DNA of 64,000 nt from Clostridium sp. KNHs205. Its GTDB lineage: Bacteria; Bacillota; Clostridia; Lachnospirales; Lachnospiraceae. The notes below the pieces were generated by a model that did no database searches, was not told the DNA's origin, and saw only the letters and a list, made by a program, of their open reading frames with translations. This document shows positions 10,662 through 20,001 of the stretch, in pieces. How positions within the stretch are numbered: the stretch's first letter is position 1; each line of letters starts with the position of its first letter. The position numbers and the translations under genes were made by a program. The stretch covers positions 786,001 to 850,000 of the forward strand of contig NZ_JNLE01000003.1 of NCBI RefSeq assembly GCF_000702945.1, written 5' to 3'.

Positions 10662-12656
10662 ATGAAGAGCATTAGAACCAAACTTATTTTATTTACTGTA
10701 GCATTAGTCTTTGCCGTAATAACCGGAGTAAGTGTATTATCAATTCTCAGTGCGCAGACTGCATTAACAAAGACAGCTGAAAAGACCATGGAGGCAATGG
10801 TCGAGCAGGGAGCAGAAGTAGTTGAAAGTAAGATCAACTGGCAGCTTTCGGTTCTGGAAACACTGGCACAAAATGAATTCCTCACAGATGACACACTGAG
10901 CAATGAAGAGAAGCTGGCACGTTATGCAGCAGCAATTGAGAAGAACGGATATCTCAAAATAGGCATTGTAGATCTGGAGGGAAATGCAATTTTTAGTAAC
11001 GGCACCAATTCAAATGTAGCTGACAGAGATTATTTTGCCAAAGCAACAAAAGGGGAAGCCAATGCCTCAGATCCTCTGATGAGCAAGAGTGAAGGCATAA
11101 TTGTTGAAGTTTATGCAGTGCCTGTCATAAAAGGCGGACAAGTAACAGGAGTACTGACAGCCTTAAAAGACGGCAGTGAAATCAGCAACATAGTAAATGC
11201 AATTACCTTCGGTGATACCGGTAAAGCATTTATGCTTAACAAAGACGGAGTAAAGATTGCACACTACAACCAGGAATTAGTGAATAAGCAGGATAATGAC
11301 ATCGAAAATGTGAAAGAAAATCCTGACCTGAAGTCTCTTGTAGAGCTGGAGAAGAAAATGGTTGCCGGTGAAGCAGGTCACGGTAATTATTATTATACGG
11401 GAGTAGATAAATTCATGGCATATACTCCGGTAGGAGATACCGGCTGGTCTTTGGGAGTTACAATAGAAAACAGTGAGCTGCTCTCTGAACTTACCTGGCT
11501 CACAGCTGTCTGTATCGTACTGGCAGTTATCTTCCTGATAATCTCCAGTGTCCTTATTTTCATTATCTCCGGCAGTATTACCAAAGGCATTAAACTGGCA
11601 GTAAATTATATGAAGCCAATCGCTCAGGGAGATTTCACAGTGAAGATCAGTGAAAAGCACTTAAAGATAAAGGATGAAGTAGGGCAGATGTTAAACGGCC
11701 TTGATTCCATGCAGGAGTCTTTAAAAGAAATGCTTGGACTTGTTATTGTCAACTCTACACAGATAGATGAAGACGCAGAAAGCTTATCTGCTGTATCCCA
11801 GGAAATGAGTGCCTCTACCAATGTAATGACAAATTCGATTCAGGAAGTAGCAAGAGGTACTATTTCCCAGACAGACGCGTTAGCTGAAATTACAGAAGGT
11901 ATCAGTGTATTTGGCTCCAATATAGACAGAATAACCGCTGATATCAAAAAAGTAGACGGCAATGCAGGGGAAATCTTTAACTCCTCTCAGGAAAGTAACG
12001 AAAAAATGCAAAGCCTTGCAAAATCAGTTAATGATTTAAATGTTGCCTTCTCCAAGTTTGAGGGAGGCATTGCAAATCTTAATCAGAATATCAGTAAAAT
12101 AAATGAGATTACGAACTTGATCAATTCCATATCCGAACAGACCAATCTGTTATCGTTAAATGCGGCAATTGAAGCTGCCAGAGCAGGGGAGTCGGGTAAG
12201 GGCTTCGCAGTAGTGGCAGAAGAAATACGAAAACTTGCTGAACAGTCCAGAGCTTCTGCAGTTAACATTTCAGTATTGATTGATGACATACAAAAGGAAG
12301 GCGAGACTATGATGGAAACTGCCGGTTTTGTAAGCAGTGAATTCACGAACCAGTCATCAGCTATTGAATCAACGCTTATATCCTTCCATGCAATTATAGA
12401 AGCAGTAAATGAAATCCTGCCTAAGATCGATAGGGTCAATCAGTCTGCGAACTCTATAAATTCAGAGAAGAATGATATTATGAGCAGAATTGAAGAGATC
12501 TCTGCCGTATCAGAGGAGACCTCTGCTTCCTCCGAAGAAATCTCTGCCTCCACAGAGGAAATCGCAAAGTCCACGGAGGATGTAGCCGCGTCTGCAGTTA
12601 ATTTAGGGAACCGGACAAAAGAGATGAGACAGGCAGTCTCAAGATTTAAGATATAA
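10662..12656 (+). CDS. Methyl-accepting chemotaxis protein, Cache type
   Basis: Membrane chemoreceptor signalling to CheA/CheW. 664 residues: first helix (about 8-28), a large extracellular double-Cache-like sensor (about 30-275, with a [22 protein letters not shown] block and a later [11 protein letters not shown]), second helix (about 280-305), HAMP (about 305-360), then the cytoplasmic hairpin. The tip reads [21 protein letters not shown] and the adaptation helices carry Glu/Ser/Ala heptads. AAAGGGAG precedes the start. The ligand cannot be predicted; Cache receptors often bind small organic acids or amino acids. Confidence 0.92.
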   Translation: MKSIRTKLILFTVALVFAVITGVSVLSILSAQTALTKTAEKTMEAMVEQGAEVVESKINWQLSVLETLAQNEFLTDDTLSNEEKLARYAAAIEKNGYLKIGIVDLEGNAIFSNGTNSNVADRDYFAKATKGEANASDPLMSKSEGIIVEVYAVPVIKGGQVTGVLTALKDGSEISNIVNAITFGDTGKAFMLNKDGVKIAHYNQELVNKQDNDIENVKENPDLKSLVELEKKMVAGEAGHGNYYYTGVDKFMAYTPVGDTGWSLGVTIENSELLSELTWLTAVCIVLAVIFLIISSVLIFIISGSITKGIKLAVNYMKPIAQGDFTVKISEKHLKIKDEVGQMLNGLDSMQESLKEMLGLVIVNSTQIDEDAESLSAVSQEMSASTNVMTNSIQEVARGTISQTDALAEITEGISVFGSNIDRITADIKKVDGNAGEIFNSSQESNEKMQSLAKSVNDLNVAFSKFEGGIANLNQNISKINEITNLINSISEQTNLLSLNAAIEAARAGESGKGFAVVAEEIRKLAEQSRASAVNISVLIDDIQKEGETMMETAGFVSSEFTNQSSAIESTLISFHAIIEAVNEILPKIDRVNQSANSINSEKNDIMSRIEEISAVSEETSASSEEISASTEEIAKSTEDVAASAVNLGNRTKEMRQAVSRFKI

Positions 12657-12954
12657 GTATATAAAAATTTATTACAACAAAACTGCAAGGCTCCAGAACT
12701 TTTCAACTCATAATGGAACAATTAATTTGTTGCAATATGTAAAGACAAGTACTGGAGCTTTCTGTGCCTTATAGAAAAGGCAGATTGCTTCACCTGAAAT
12801 GCTGGTGGTGAAAAAGTACTTTGCAATCCGGTAACTAGATGTTAAAATACATCTATTAAAGAAAACAGAGGAAAGGCAGCGGGTTAAGGCGTGTAGGAAG
12901 TGCTTAAACATACTTAATTAATTACCCGTGCTGCAAAACAGTTGGGAGTCAGAT

Positions 12955-13665
12955 ATGAGAATTGCTTATTGTGACGATGAAAAAGTTCAATATGTATATT
13001 TAAAGGAATTAATAGATAAGTGGGAAATAAAGCAGGAGAAAAAGTGTGAAATCAGTGTATACCAGAGTGCTGAGGAAATGCTCTTTGAGAACCAGGGGAA
13101 CTTTTCCTTTGACTTTATACTGTTGGATATTGAAATGGATAAGATGAATGGAGTAGAGCTGGCAAGAAATATCAGGCAGGTAGACAAGCATGTGACAATT
13201 GCATTTCTCTCCAACAGCAAGGAATATGTATTTGAAGGATATGAAGTAGGAGCTGTAAGGTATTTATTAAAACCCCTTACAGAGACTCAGTTATTTCCTT
13301 TGCTTGACCAGGTTCAAAGTCTGCTTACAAAAGAGGCAGATTATATTATTATAATGGTGGACAGGGAAAATATCAAATTAAATACTGAAGCTATAAACTA
13401 TGTGGAGGCCTTGGGGCATTACGTAAGAATTCATACAACAGATAAGGTTTACGAGGTGAAAATGAATATGAGTGAGATGGATAAACAGCTGAAAAAAGCC
13501 TTTGTCCCAACCCATCGTAGTTATCTTGTTAATCTTAACTGTATAGAAAAAATAACCAGAACAGAATGTATTATTAACACTAAAGAGACAATACCTATCA
13601 GCAGGAATTCTTATACTGCCGTTAACGAAGCGTTTATCAGATTCTATAAGGGAGGACTGGACTGA
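12955..13665 (+). CDS. LytTR-type response regulator (AgrA/VirR-like)
   Basis: DNA-binding response regulator paired with the kinase that follows. 236 residues. The receiver domain has acidic D7-D8, the phospho-acceptor Asp58 (FILLDIEMD), and the conserved Lys in LLKPL. The C-terminal LytTR domain (about 135-236) shows INYVEALGHYVRIHT and FVPTHRSYLVNL. GGGAG at about 12944 marks the ATG at 12955; the frame stays open upstream to 12928 without a ribosome site. Stop and next start overlap (TGATG). This regulator class commonly controls peptide production, immunity or export, in keeping with the exporters downstream. Confidence 0.9.
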   Translation: MRIAYCDDEKVQYVYLKELIDKWEIKQEKKCEISVYQSAEEMLFENQGNFSFDFILLDIEMDKMNGVELARNIRQVDKHVTIAFLSNSKEYVFEGYEVGAVRYLLKPLTETQLFPLLDQVQSLLTKEADYIIIMVDRENIKLNTEAINYVEALGHYVRIHTTDKVYEVKMNMSEMDKQLKKAFVPTHRSYLVNLNCIEKITRTECIINTKETIPISRNSYTAVNEAFIRFYKGGLD

Positions 13666-14693
13666 TGTCTATCATTTTGGAGATTCTGCCGGTAGCGATC
13701 ATGTCTATCTACAGTTCCTTTCAATGCATCAAAGGTAAGGGGCTTGGATATATGTGGCCTTTAGCTGTGATTCCCCTGTTTACCGGTGGTATATGGTTTG
13801 TACTGGATAAGTTACTTCATACAGAATTTGCAAGCCTTATGGTAATGGTGTGCCTTCTGTTGTTTTCCTTTGAATTATTTCATGTAAGATCCCGCAAAAT
13901 GTCTGCCGTCTATCATTTACTATTTTACTTAGCCATAGCGGTAGTGGCGGGAGGCGCTGTATATTATAGACAAAGTATGGTTATAAATGAATATATATTA
14001 TTACTGCTGTATCTGCTGACGGAAAGCAACAGCCGCTATTTAAAGAAGAGCTATGAGGAAAGCGCTACGCTGTATCAGAACCAGCTGTTAGCAAAGCAAG
14101 TGGTTGAAGTTCAGAATATCTACATGACTATGCGTGGCTGGAGACATGACTATCATAACCATTTGCAGACCCTGAAAGCACTTTTGAAATTAGGGCAGAC
14201 AGAGGAGGCAAACAGTTATCTTAACAGACTGGAATCAGACCTTGACAGTATCAACCACCTGATAGAGTCCGGCAATGTACATGTGGATGCGATTCTTAAC
14301 TCAAAGTTATCACTAGCTTTAAAAGGTGATATAGAGATTAATTATAAGGCAGAGGTACCCGCTGTATTAACCGTATCGGATATTGACCTGTGTGTGCTGA
14401 TTGGAAACCTCATAGATAACGCTGTGGAATCCTGTGAGAAAATGGAGGACAGGGCAGAAGGCAGATTTATACGATTTTATATCGGGGTTCTTAAAAAGCA
14501 GTTATATATATCCGTAACGAATTCAACAAGTGAAGTTATCCGAAAACTTGATGAAGACTATATCACCACCAAAAGAGGAAATCATGGACATGGATTGAAG
14601 CGCATCAACAATATTGTTGAGAAGTATGAAGGATATATTAATCGAAAAAATGAACCGGGGGTCTTTGTAACCGAAATAATGCTTCCGCTTTAG
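13665..14693 (+). CDS. GHKL sensor histidine kinase (AgrC-like)
   Basis: Membrane sensor kinase, 342 residues. The first about 115 residues form several membrane helices; the phospho-acceptor region is GWRHDYHNHLQTL (about 162-174), where the His in RHDYHNH is the likely site, as in AgrC/ComD-type kinases; the ATP-binding part has the N box (NLIDNAVESCEK) and a G box (GNHGHGLKRINNI). It overlaps the regulator by one base. Such kinases usually sense extracellular peptides, but the signal is not known here. Confidence 0.9.
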   Translation: MSIILEILPVAIMSIYSSFQCIKGKGLGYMWPLAVIPLFTGGIWFVLDKLLHTEFASLMVMVCLLLFSFELFHVRSRKMSAVYHLLFYLAIAVVAGGAVYYRQSMVINEYILLLLYLLTESNSRYLKKSYEESATLYQNQLLAKQVVEVQNIYMTMRGWRHDYHNHLQTLKALLKLGQTEEANSYLNRLESDLDSINHLIESGNVHVDAILNSKLSLALKGDIEINYKAEVPAVLTVSDIDLCVLIGNLIDNAVESCEKMEDRAEGRFIRFYIGVLKKQLYISVTNSTSEVIRKLDEDYITTKRGNHGHGLKRINNIVEKYEGYINRKNEPGVFVTEIMLPL

Positions 14694-14720
14694 TATAACC
14701 AGTTTAGTAGTATTCCAGTG

Positions 14721-14753
14721 GTGCACGAAAATTTACCATTCGTGCACTTTTTT
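14721..14753 (+). terminator. Terminator after two-component operon
   Basis: GTGCACGAA (14721-14729) pairs with TTCGTGCAC (14739-14747), followed by TTTTTT. It separates the kinase gene from the micro-ORF and exporter genes, which therefore need their own promoter or read-through. Confidence 0.75.
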
Positions 14754-14830
14754 CATACCTGCCGGGAGAATATGATAATATGACAGGGTAAGTGCGAGGT
14801 AAGAATTTCTTCCTGGGAAGGAAGTCTGGT

Positions 14831-14887
14831 ATGAATGCGGATTACATTGATTCCGGGCTTTTCTTCCAAACAAGCAGTTGTTATTAA
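14831..14887 (+). CDS. Possible 18-residue micropeptide before exporter genes
   Basis: Frame MNADYIDSGLFFQTSSCY, preceded by GGGAAGGAAG (14815-14824) six bases before the ATG, and ending 35 bases before the first exporter gene. The ribosome site is strong, yet part of it could pair with CTTCC just upstream, which might regulate translation. Its position between an AgrC-like kinase and two ABC exporters makes a signal or leader peptide thinkable, and the single Cys next to the C-terminus is notable. No family is recognised and no processing protease gene is adjacent; it may be only a chance frame. Confidence 0.3.
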   Translation: MNADYIDSGLFFQTSSCY

Positions 14888-14922
14888 GAATTAGCCGTCA
14901 GGCCTGAATGGAGAGAGAATAT

Positions 14923-16752
14923 ATGAATAAAAGTAAATCGCCTTATTCCCTGTTTAATAACTACCGTTTTATGCTTTCCGGTATGTGGAATTATGATAAG
15001 TCCTTAATTGGTTACGGTATTGCAGAAGTCATCTTTGGAGTATTGATGCCACTGGGAGCTGTAATTGTTCCCTCTGTAGTAATCGGACTTCTGGAAGACA
15101 AAGCAGGCATTGATGTATTTATAAGAAACATAATAATTTTATTTGCAATCTACGGAGTCGTTGCAGCCATACAGGCATTTCTGACCTCCAGAAACAGAAA
15201 TCAGTACATTGATATCAGAATGATGTTATTTTCACACAGGCTGTTCAGCAAATGTATGGGTATGGATTATCAGCTGTATGAAAATGAAAGTGTCAGAGAA
15301 GAAAAGGAAAAGGCTCTCAGGGGTACTTATACAAATCAGCAGGGCATCGAGGGCATTATGCATCATAATGTGAAACTTCTCACGAACCTTTTAGGGATGA
15401 TAGCTTATGCTGCAATTATCGGAGTAATCAATCCTGTAATACTTCTTCTTCTGGTGGTAATATCACTGGTTCAGATGTTGGTATATAACAGAGCCAAGAG
15501 CTATGAGCACAGTAAAAAAGATGAAATGTCTAAATTAAATGTTACACAGAAATATCTGCAGGAACAGGCCTTTGACCTAAAGGCAGGAAAAGATATCCGT
15601 CTGTATCAGCTAAATCGGCTTATAGACAGGGTATATGACAAGACGAACCGCAGCCTGAAAAATATCAAAACGAAGATACAGGGAGCTTATTATGCCAATG
15701 ATGTAGTAGAAGTAATCCTTAAGTTTGTCAGAGATGCTGTCTGTTACGGATACCTGATATATCTGTTGATGAACGGGCTGAAAGTATCCTATTTCGTGTT
15801 ATACATCGGAATTGTAGGAGGCCTTGCTACCTGGGTTATGAAGATTACCGAGGAGATATCAAAGATAAGCAGAGATTTACTGATGATATCAGATTTCAGA
15901 GAATTCATCGACATAAAAGATGAGTTCCGGCACAAAGGAGGGAAAGAAATTACGGAGGAAGATACCGCTTTTGACATTGTTTTTGATCACGTATCCTACC
16001 GTTATAAAGGTGCTTCTGATTATGTTCTGAGAGATGTAAGTTTCCATATGAAAAAAGGAGATACCTTTGCGCTGGTTGGTATCAATGGAGCGGGTAAGAC
16101 CACTCTTGTTAAGCTGATGTGCGGTTTCTATCAACCCACAGAAGGAAGGATACTCATCAATGGAGTCGATATGAAGGAGCTGAATATCGAAGGCTATTTC
16201 AAAAAGATAGCAGTTGTGTTCCAGGACTCTAACCCATTGTCCTTTACCATAGGAGAAAATATCAGCGGAGAAGAAACGAAGTATATTAATAAGGAAAAGC
16301 TTAATAAAGCACTGGAGTTGTCAGGCTTAAAGTCCAAAATAGACAAGCTGGAGAAAGGCACGGATACCTATTTGAATAAAGATATGGATGACAGCGGTAT
16401 ACAGCTGTCCGGTGGTGAATTGCAGAAGCTGATGCTTGCAAAGGCTTTATACAAAGAAGCCAGGCTTCTCCTACTGGATGAGCCGACGGCCGCACTGGAT
16501 GCGATTGCTGAGAGTGAACTCTATGAAAAATATCAGGGACTGCTGAAAGGAAAGACCTCTCTGTTTATCTCCCACCGGCTGGCATCCACCAGGTTCTGTA
16601 ATCATATTTTATTTCTGGAGAACGGACGTATTGCAGAGGAAGGAAACCATGATAGCCTAATGGAGCAAAAAGGAAAGTACGCGGAAATGTTTAATGTACA
16701 GAGCCAGTACTATAAGGAGGAAGAATATGAAACTGAAGAAAATCTGTCATGA
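14923..16752 (+). CDS. ABC exporter, fused membrane and ATPase domains (first of pair)
   Basis: Half-transporter of the ABCB-like type, 609 residues: a six-helix membrane domain (about 20-330), then a nucleotide-binding domain with Walker A GINGAGKTTLVKLM, Q-loop FQDSNPLSF, signature LSGGELQK, Walker B LLLLDEPTAALD and H-loop ISHRL. All catalytic positions look intact. The ATG at 14923 is preferred to 14908 because GGAGAG lies just before it. The next gene starts inside it (overlap 26 bases), so the two probably form a heterodimer. The substrate is unknown; the context suggests a peptide or drug. Confidence 0.9.
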   Translation: MNKSKSPYSLFNNYRFMLSGMWNYDKSLIGYGIAEVIFGVLMPLGAVIVPSVVIGLLEDKAGIDVFIRNIIILFAIYGVVAAIQAFLTSRNRNQYIDIRMMLFSHRLFSKCMGMDYQLYENESVREEKEKALRGTYTNQQGIEGIMHHNVKLLTNLLGMIAYAAIIGVINPVILLLLVVISLVQMLVYNRAKSYEHSKKDEMSKLNVTQKYLQEQAFDLKAGKDIRLYQLNRLIDRVYDKTNRSLKNIKTKIQGAYYANDVVEVILKFVRDAVCYGYLIYLLMNGLKVSYFVLYIGIVGGLATWVMKITEEISKISRDLLMISDFREFIDIKDEFRHKGGKEITEEDTAFDIVFDHVSYRYKGASDYVLRDVSFHMKKGDTFALVGINGAGKTTLVKLMCGFYQPTEGRILINGVDMKELNIEGYFKKIAVVFQDSNPLSFTIGENISGEETKYINKEKLNKALELSGLKSKIDKLEKGTDTYLNKDMDDSGIQLSGGELQKLMLAKALYKEARLLLLDEPTAALDAIAESELYEKYQGLLKGKTSLFISHRLASTRFCNHILFLENGRIAEEGNHDSLMEQKGKYAEMFNVQSQYYKEEEYETEENLS

Positions 16753-18547
16753 TTTTTACAGCTTTTTAAAGCTGATTCAGACCGATCACCCAAATATCCT
16801 CTGGATAATGATACTCGGAGCGTTAACCGGAGCAGTTCAGCCTTTTGTACATCTGGTTTTCTATGGAAGAGTTCTGAACAAAGTATTTGAAGGGAAATAT
16901 AAAGAGAGTATTACTGATATTGCAATCTTGTTGATTTCAACTTTAGTATTAAATCTTATCAACAAAGCCTGCAGACAGTCTGTTACAGTATTGAAGGAAA
17001 CCTGTGCAGATACCATTTTCCTAAAGACTGCGGATAAGGCCTATACCATGGAATATGAGGTCTTTGAACGAACAGAGACCATGGATGCCATCAGACGTGT
17101 TCAGACTGGTGAGAGCAGTACAGGGGGTATCGACGAACAGATTCAAAGTATGTACAACCTGATTGAGAAAGGATTTGCTATCCTTTTATCCTTTGCTTTT
17201 GTAATATCATTGTTTGCTCAGGTGGATTCAAGCAGCAGTAACTTCTTTAACTCTCCCTGGTCCTCTGTACTGTTGGTCGTTATATTTGGTATTGTAATGT
17301 TCATATCCCTCAAATTATCCGGTAAATCCTATAAAAAGTATTATGAGATGGGAAAGGCAAATGAACATTTCAATTCCCTGGCAAACTATATGGTTGCAAT
17401 CATGAACAATTATCAGTATGGAAAGGATATTCGTATCTACAGCATGCAGGAGCTGGTAGGACACTATTTTGGTAAGATCATGACCAGTGTAAACGGCTTT
17501 TACCTGAGATGGGGTATTACTGATGGAAAGTACACAGGGGTTATCGTATTTCTTACCCAACTGACCTCGGCTATGGTGTATATCGTAGTGGGAGGTAAAG
17601 CAATCTATGGAATAATAAGTATTGGTGCAGTCTTTATGTATGCTGGAGCCATACTTGAGCTTACCAGTTCTATCAGCACCGAAATAATTGAATTTAATAA
17701 TTTCAAATACAGGGCTGAGTATTTAAACAGCTATACGGAATTTATCAATAGGCCCAATGTCAATTATACGGGAACCTTACCGGTTGAAAAGCGTTCTGAT
17801 GGAGATTACGAATTCAGCCTTGAAAATGTCAGCTTTCAGTACCCCGGTACGGCGGATAAGATTCTGGATAATATAAATCTCAAATTTAATGTAGGAGAAA
17901 AATTTGCTATTGTGGGAAGAAATGGGGCAGGGAAGACAACCTTGATCAAATTGCTATGCAGACTCTATGATCCAACAGAGGGAAGAATACTCTTAAATGG
18001 GATTGATATAAAATACTATGATTATGCAGAGTACACAAAGATATTTTCCGTAGTCTTTCAGGATTTTAAACTGCTGGCTTTACCTTTAGGAGAGAACCTC
18101 TCCTCCGGAAGTGAAATAGAGGAAGAGAGAATGTGGCAGGTATTAGAGAAGTCAGGTATGAAGAAAAGAGTGGAACTTATGCCGGACAGACTAAATACCA
18201 GATTGTATAAGAGCAATGGTGTAGGAGTTGAAATATCAGGCGGAGAGGCACAGAAGCTGGCAATTGCAAGAGCACTTTATAAGGATGGGCCTTTTGTAAT
18301 ACTGGATGAACCTACAGCAGCCCTTGATCCATTGTCAGAAGCTGAGATTTATGAGAATTTCAACAATATGATAAACGGAAAGACAGCAATCTATATATCC
18401 CATAGAATGAGCAGCTGTAAGTTCTGCAATGATATCATTGTCCTTGATGGCGGTAAGGTCGCTGAGAGAGGAAACCATGAAAAATTGTTAAAGCTGGAAG
18501 GTATTTATGCTTCTCTCTACAACGCACAGGCACAGTACTACGCCTGA
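16727..18547 (+). CDS. ABC exporter, fused membrane and ATPase domains (second of pair)
   Basis: Partner half-transporter, 606 residues. Membrane domain about 20-340, including a serine/asparagine-rich loop (VDSSSSNFFNSPWSS) not seen in the first subunit. The ATPase part has Walker A GRNGAGKTTLIKLL, Q-loop FQDFKLLALP, signature ISGGEAQK, Walker B VILDEPTAALD and H-loop ISHRM. AAGGAGG at 16714-16720 fixes the start at 16727. Both ATPase sites look competent, unlike many asymmetric heterodimers. A terminator follows at 18597-18645. Confidence 0.9.
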   Translation: MKLKKICHDFYSFLKLIQTDHPNILWIMILGALTGAVQPFVHLVFYGRVLNKVFEGKYKESITDIAILLISTLVLNLINKACRQSVTVLKETCADTIFLKTADKAYTMEYEVFERTETMDAIRRVQTGESSTGGIDEQIQSMYNLIEKGFAILLSFAFVISLFAQVDSSSSNFFNSPWSSVLLVVIFGIVMFISLKLSGKSYKKYYEMGKANEHFNSLANYMVAIMNNYQYGKDIRIYSMQELVGHYFGKIMTSVNGFYLRWGITDGKYTGVIVFLTQLTSAMVYIVVGGKAIYGIISIGAVFMYAGAILELTSSISTEIIEFNNFKYRAEYLNSYTEFINRPNVNYTGTLPVEKRSDGDYEFSLENVSFQYPGTADKILDNINLKFNVGEKFAIVGRNGAGKTTLIKLLCRLYDPTEGRILLNGIDIKYYDYAEYTKIFSVVFQDFKLLALPLGENLSSGSEIEEERMWQVLEKSGMKKRVELMPDRLNTRLYKSNGVGVEISGGEAQKLAIARALYKDGPFVILDEPTAALDPLSEAEIYENFNNMINGKTAIYISHRMSSCKFCNDIIVLDGGKVAERGNHEKLLKLEGIYASLYNAQAQYYA

Positions 18548-18596
18548 TTTCAGGAGATGTTTTCCGTACCTGGCTAAGAAGTATATTAAGCAGAAC

Positions 18597-18645
18597 AATG
18601 GCAATATCAAAAACGATACAGATTTGTTTTTGCTATTGCCATTTT
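18597..18645 (+). terminator. Terminator of exporter operon
   Basis: AATGGCAATA (18597-18606) and TATTGCCATT (18634-18643) pair, with an inner AAAAAC/GTTTTT extension. The right arm overlaps the -35 region of the next promoter. Confidence 0.65.
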
Positions 18646-18663
18646 GTAATTATTTGCTATAAT
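18636..18663 (+). promoter_or_regulatory. Promoter of small transcript
   Basis: TTGCCA (18636-18641), 16-base spacer, TATAAT (18658-18663), with TG one base before the -10 (extended -10). Confidence 0.6.
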
Positions 18664-18716
18664 AGATATAACTATTATTAAACTTACGGTATGAATTACC
18701 TTAGAAGGGAATCCTT

Positions 18717-18806
18717 ATGAAATCTTTAAAGGCAGTAGATCGCAAACGTATCTCCGCGCAGAGACCACAAATTAGTGAATCGGCGATGCTTTGCTCGGAG
18801 ATCTGA
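18717..18806 (+). CDS. Possible 29-residue small protein or leader peptide
   Basis: Short frame beginning MKSLKAVDRKRISAQRPQ, with AAGGGA at the correct distance upstream and a good promoter 55 bases before. The peptide is basic at its N-terminus, has no membrane segment and one Cys near its end. Part of the frame (ATCTCCG and CGGAGAT) can form a hairpin, so the transcript may instead act as RNA. A strong terminator ends the unit at 18957. No family recognised. Confidence 0.3.
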   Translation: MKSLKAVDRKRISAQRPQISESAMLCSEI

Positions 18807-18930
18807 TATTTTAAGTAGTCGATGTTAAGATATAGCAGGATAAATCACAGGCAGCCGCCGGTGGTTTAGTTGGTGTACCTTTTCATCGTATTTCTTTTAA
18901 TTTCAGACAGGGATTTCTTTGAAATCTTAT

Positions 18931-18957
18931 TGCAGCAGGTTAGCCTGCTGCTTTTTT
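18931..18957 (+). terminator. Terminator before CD3324-like gene
   Basis: GCAGCAGG and CCTGCTGC flank a short TTAG loop, followed by seven T. It ends a transcript of about 290 bases starting near 18670 and lies 50 bases before the next gene, so it may serve as an attenuator. Confidence 0.75.
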
Positions 18958-19008
18958 TATGGTCTTTGCTTCATCTAACTTACAAACATGATTAGAGGAG
19001 CAAAGTTT

Positions 19009-19290
19009 ATGAAATATATTAAGGCCCAGGAAGTGCTGCCTGAGGAAATCATTGAAATAATACAACAATATGTCAGCGGAGACTATTTATATATACCCTG
19101 TAAAGAAGGAGACAAAAAATCCTGGGGTGAAAAGAGCGGTTCCAAAAAGATGCTCAGAACGAGAAACAAAGAAATCTATCAAAAGTACCTGACAGGACGG
19201 TCAGTGGAAGAATTATCTGAGGACTTCTTTCTTTCCGAACAAAGCATCCGTCGGATCTTATGCGAGGAGAAGAGGCGTGCTCAAGTTTGA
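19009..19290 (+). CDS. CD3324 family putative DNA-binding protein (Mor-like HTH)
   Basis: Small protein of 93 residues found widely in clostridia. The first half, VLPEEIIEIIQQYVSGDYLYIP, and the motif SWGEKSG are typical of the CD3324 family; the C-terminal RNKEIYQKYLTGRSVEELSE region followed by LSEQSIRRIL forms a helix-turn-helix like that of Mor activators. GAGGAG precedes the ATG at 19009; the earlier in-frame ATG at 18988 has no site. Likely a regulator; its targets are unknown. Confidence 0.75.
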   Translation: MKYIKAQEVLPEEIIEIIQQYVSGDYLYIPCKEGDKKSWGEKSGSKKMLRTRNKEIYQKYLTGRSVEELSEDFFLSEQSIRRILCEEKRRAQV

Positions 19291-19458
19291 TACAGAACAG
19301 TTCTGGCGATAGAAAACCCATGTGAAAAATTTTATAATCTAAATATAGAAACCAGTACGCCAATATTAATGAACTGATTATTAGGCTGATCTAAAGAACC
19401 AGTCACTCCTTATTCGCTGTATTGGATATTAAACGGTTATAAAGAAAGGAACACCCAC

Positions 19459-19644
19459 ATGGCATTAAAGCCCCACAGAGGTAAAACATTAAGAAATCTT
19501 CCTTCCAGAGGAAGGGGAACCTGTCCCTTATGCAAGACCACAAGGATTAAGGTATTATATCCGGTTATTGCCGGAGACGGAAGCAAAACAACAGTATGCA
19601 AGAGATGCAGAAATAAAAAAGTAGCAACTGTTGACAACTTGTAA
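19459..19644 (+). CDS. Small zinc-ribbon protein
   Basis: 61-residue basic protein. An N-terminal arm rich in Lys, Arg and Gly (MALKPHRGKTLRNLPSRGRG) is followed by a zinc ribbon: CPLC, 21 residues, then CKRC. AAAGGA lies eight bases before the ATG. The basic arm plus ribbon resembles small ribosome-associated or RNA-binding proteins, but no named family is recognised. Single gene with no partner. Confidence 0.7.
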   Translation: MALKPHRGKTLRNLPSRGRGTCPLCKTTRIKVLYPVIAGDGSKTTVCKRCRNKKVATVDNL

Positions 19645-20001
19645 TTGATTTGAAATAAGCCAGGGAAGCTGTTACATTTCAAATATTGTTATTAAAAAGA
19701 GCCCTATGGATTTCCAACATAACGACTTCAGAAACATGCTGATTTTATATATTGTATTGTACAATTTATAGATTGCATCTACAATTTTGTACCTTTACAG
19801 CATATAAAATCGGTAATGTTCCTGAGAGAGTTGGTTGCGGGAAAACCGTAGGGTTCTTTTATTCCTTTACCAGTCTCATTTTACGGTACCTCCTTCTATG
19901 AATAAGACATACAGGTGTCTTTTTCACTTTGTTATAATACAAATAAAAACAGGAAGCGGCTGTAAAATGAACGGCCATATTCTGCATATCAGGAGGAGAA
20001 G
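19645..20001. other. Intergenic region with possible structured RNA
   Basis: An inverted repeat (ATTTGAAAT / ATTTCAAAT around 19651-19683) follows the zinc-ribbon gene. Around 19812-19876 several short complementary segments (GGTAA...TTACC, GGTT...AACC, CGG-GAAA-CCG) suggest a folded leader of the VOC gene, matching no riboswitch class known to me. TATAAT at 19933-19938 may be the -10 of the VOC gene. Confidence 0.3.

Noticed and set aside
12783..12830. Nested stem between the chemoreceptor and LytTR genes
   Set aside because: TTCACC/GGTGAA and GATTGC/GCAATC can pair, but there is no T tract or conserved motif to give it a function.
18820..18957. T-box leader before the CD3324 gene
   Set aside because: The conserved T-box antiterminator sequence (AGGGTGG-x-ACCGCG type) is not present, and the downstream gene is not an amino-acid gene.
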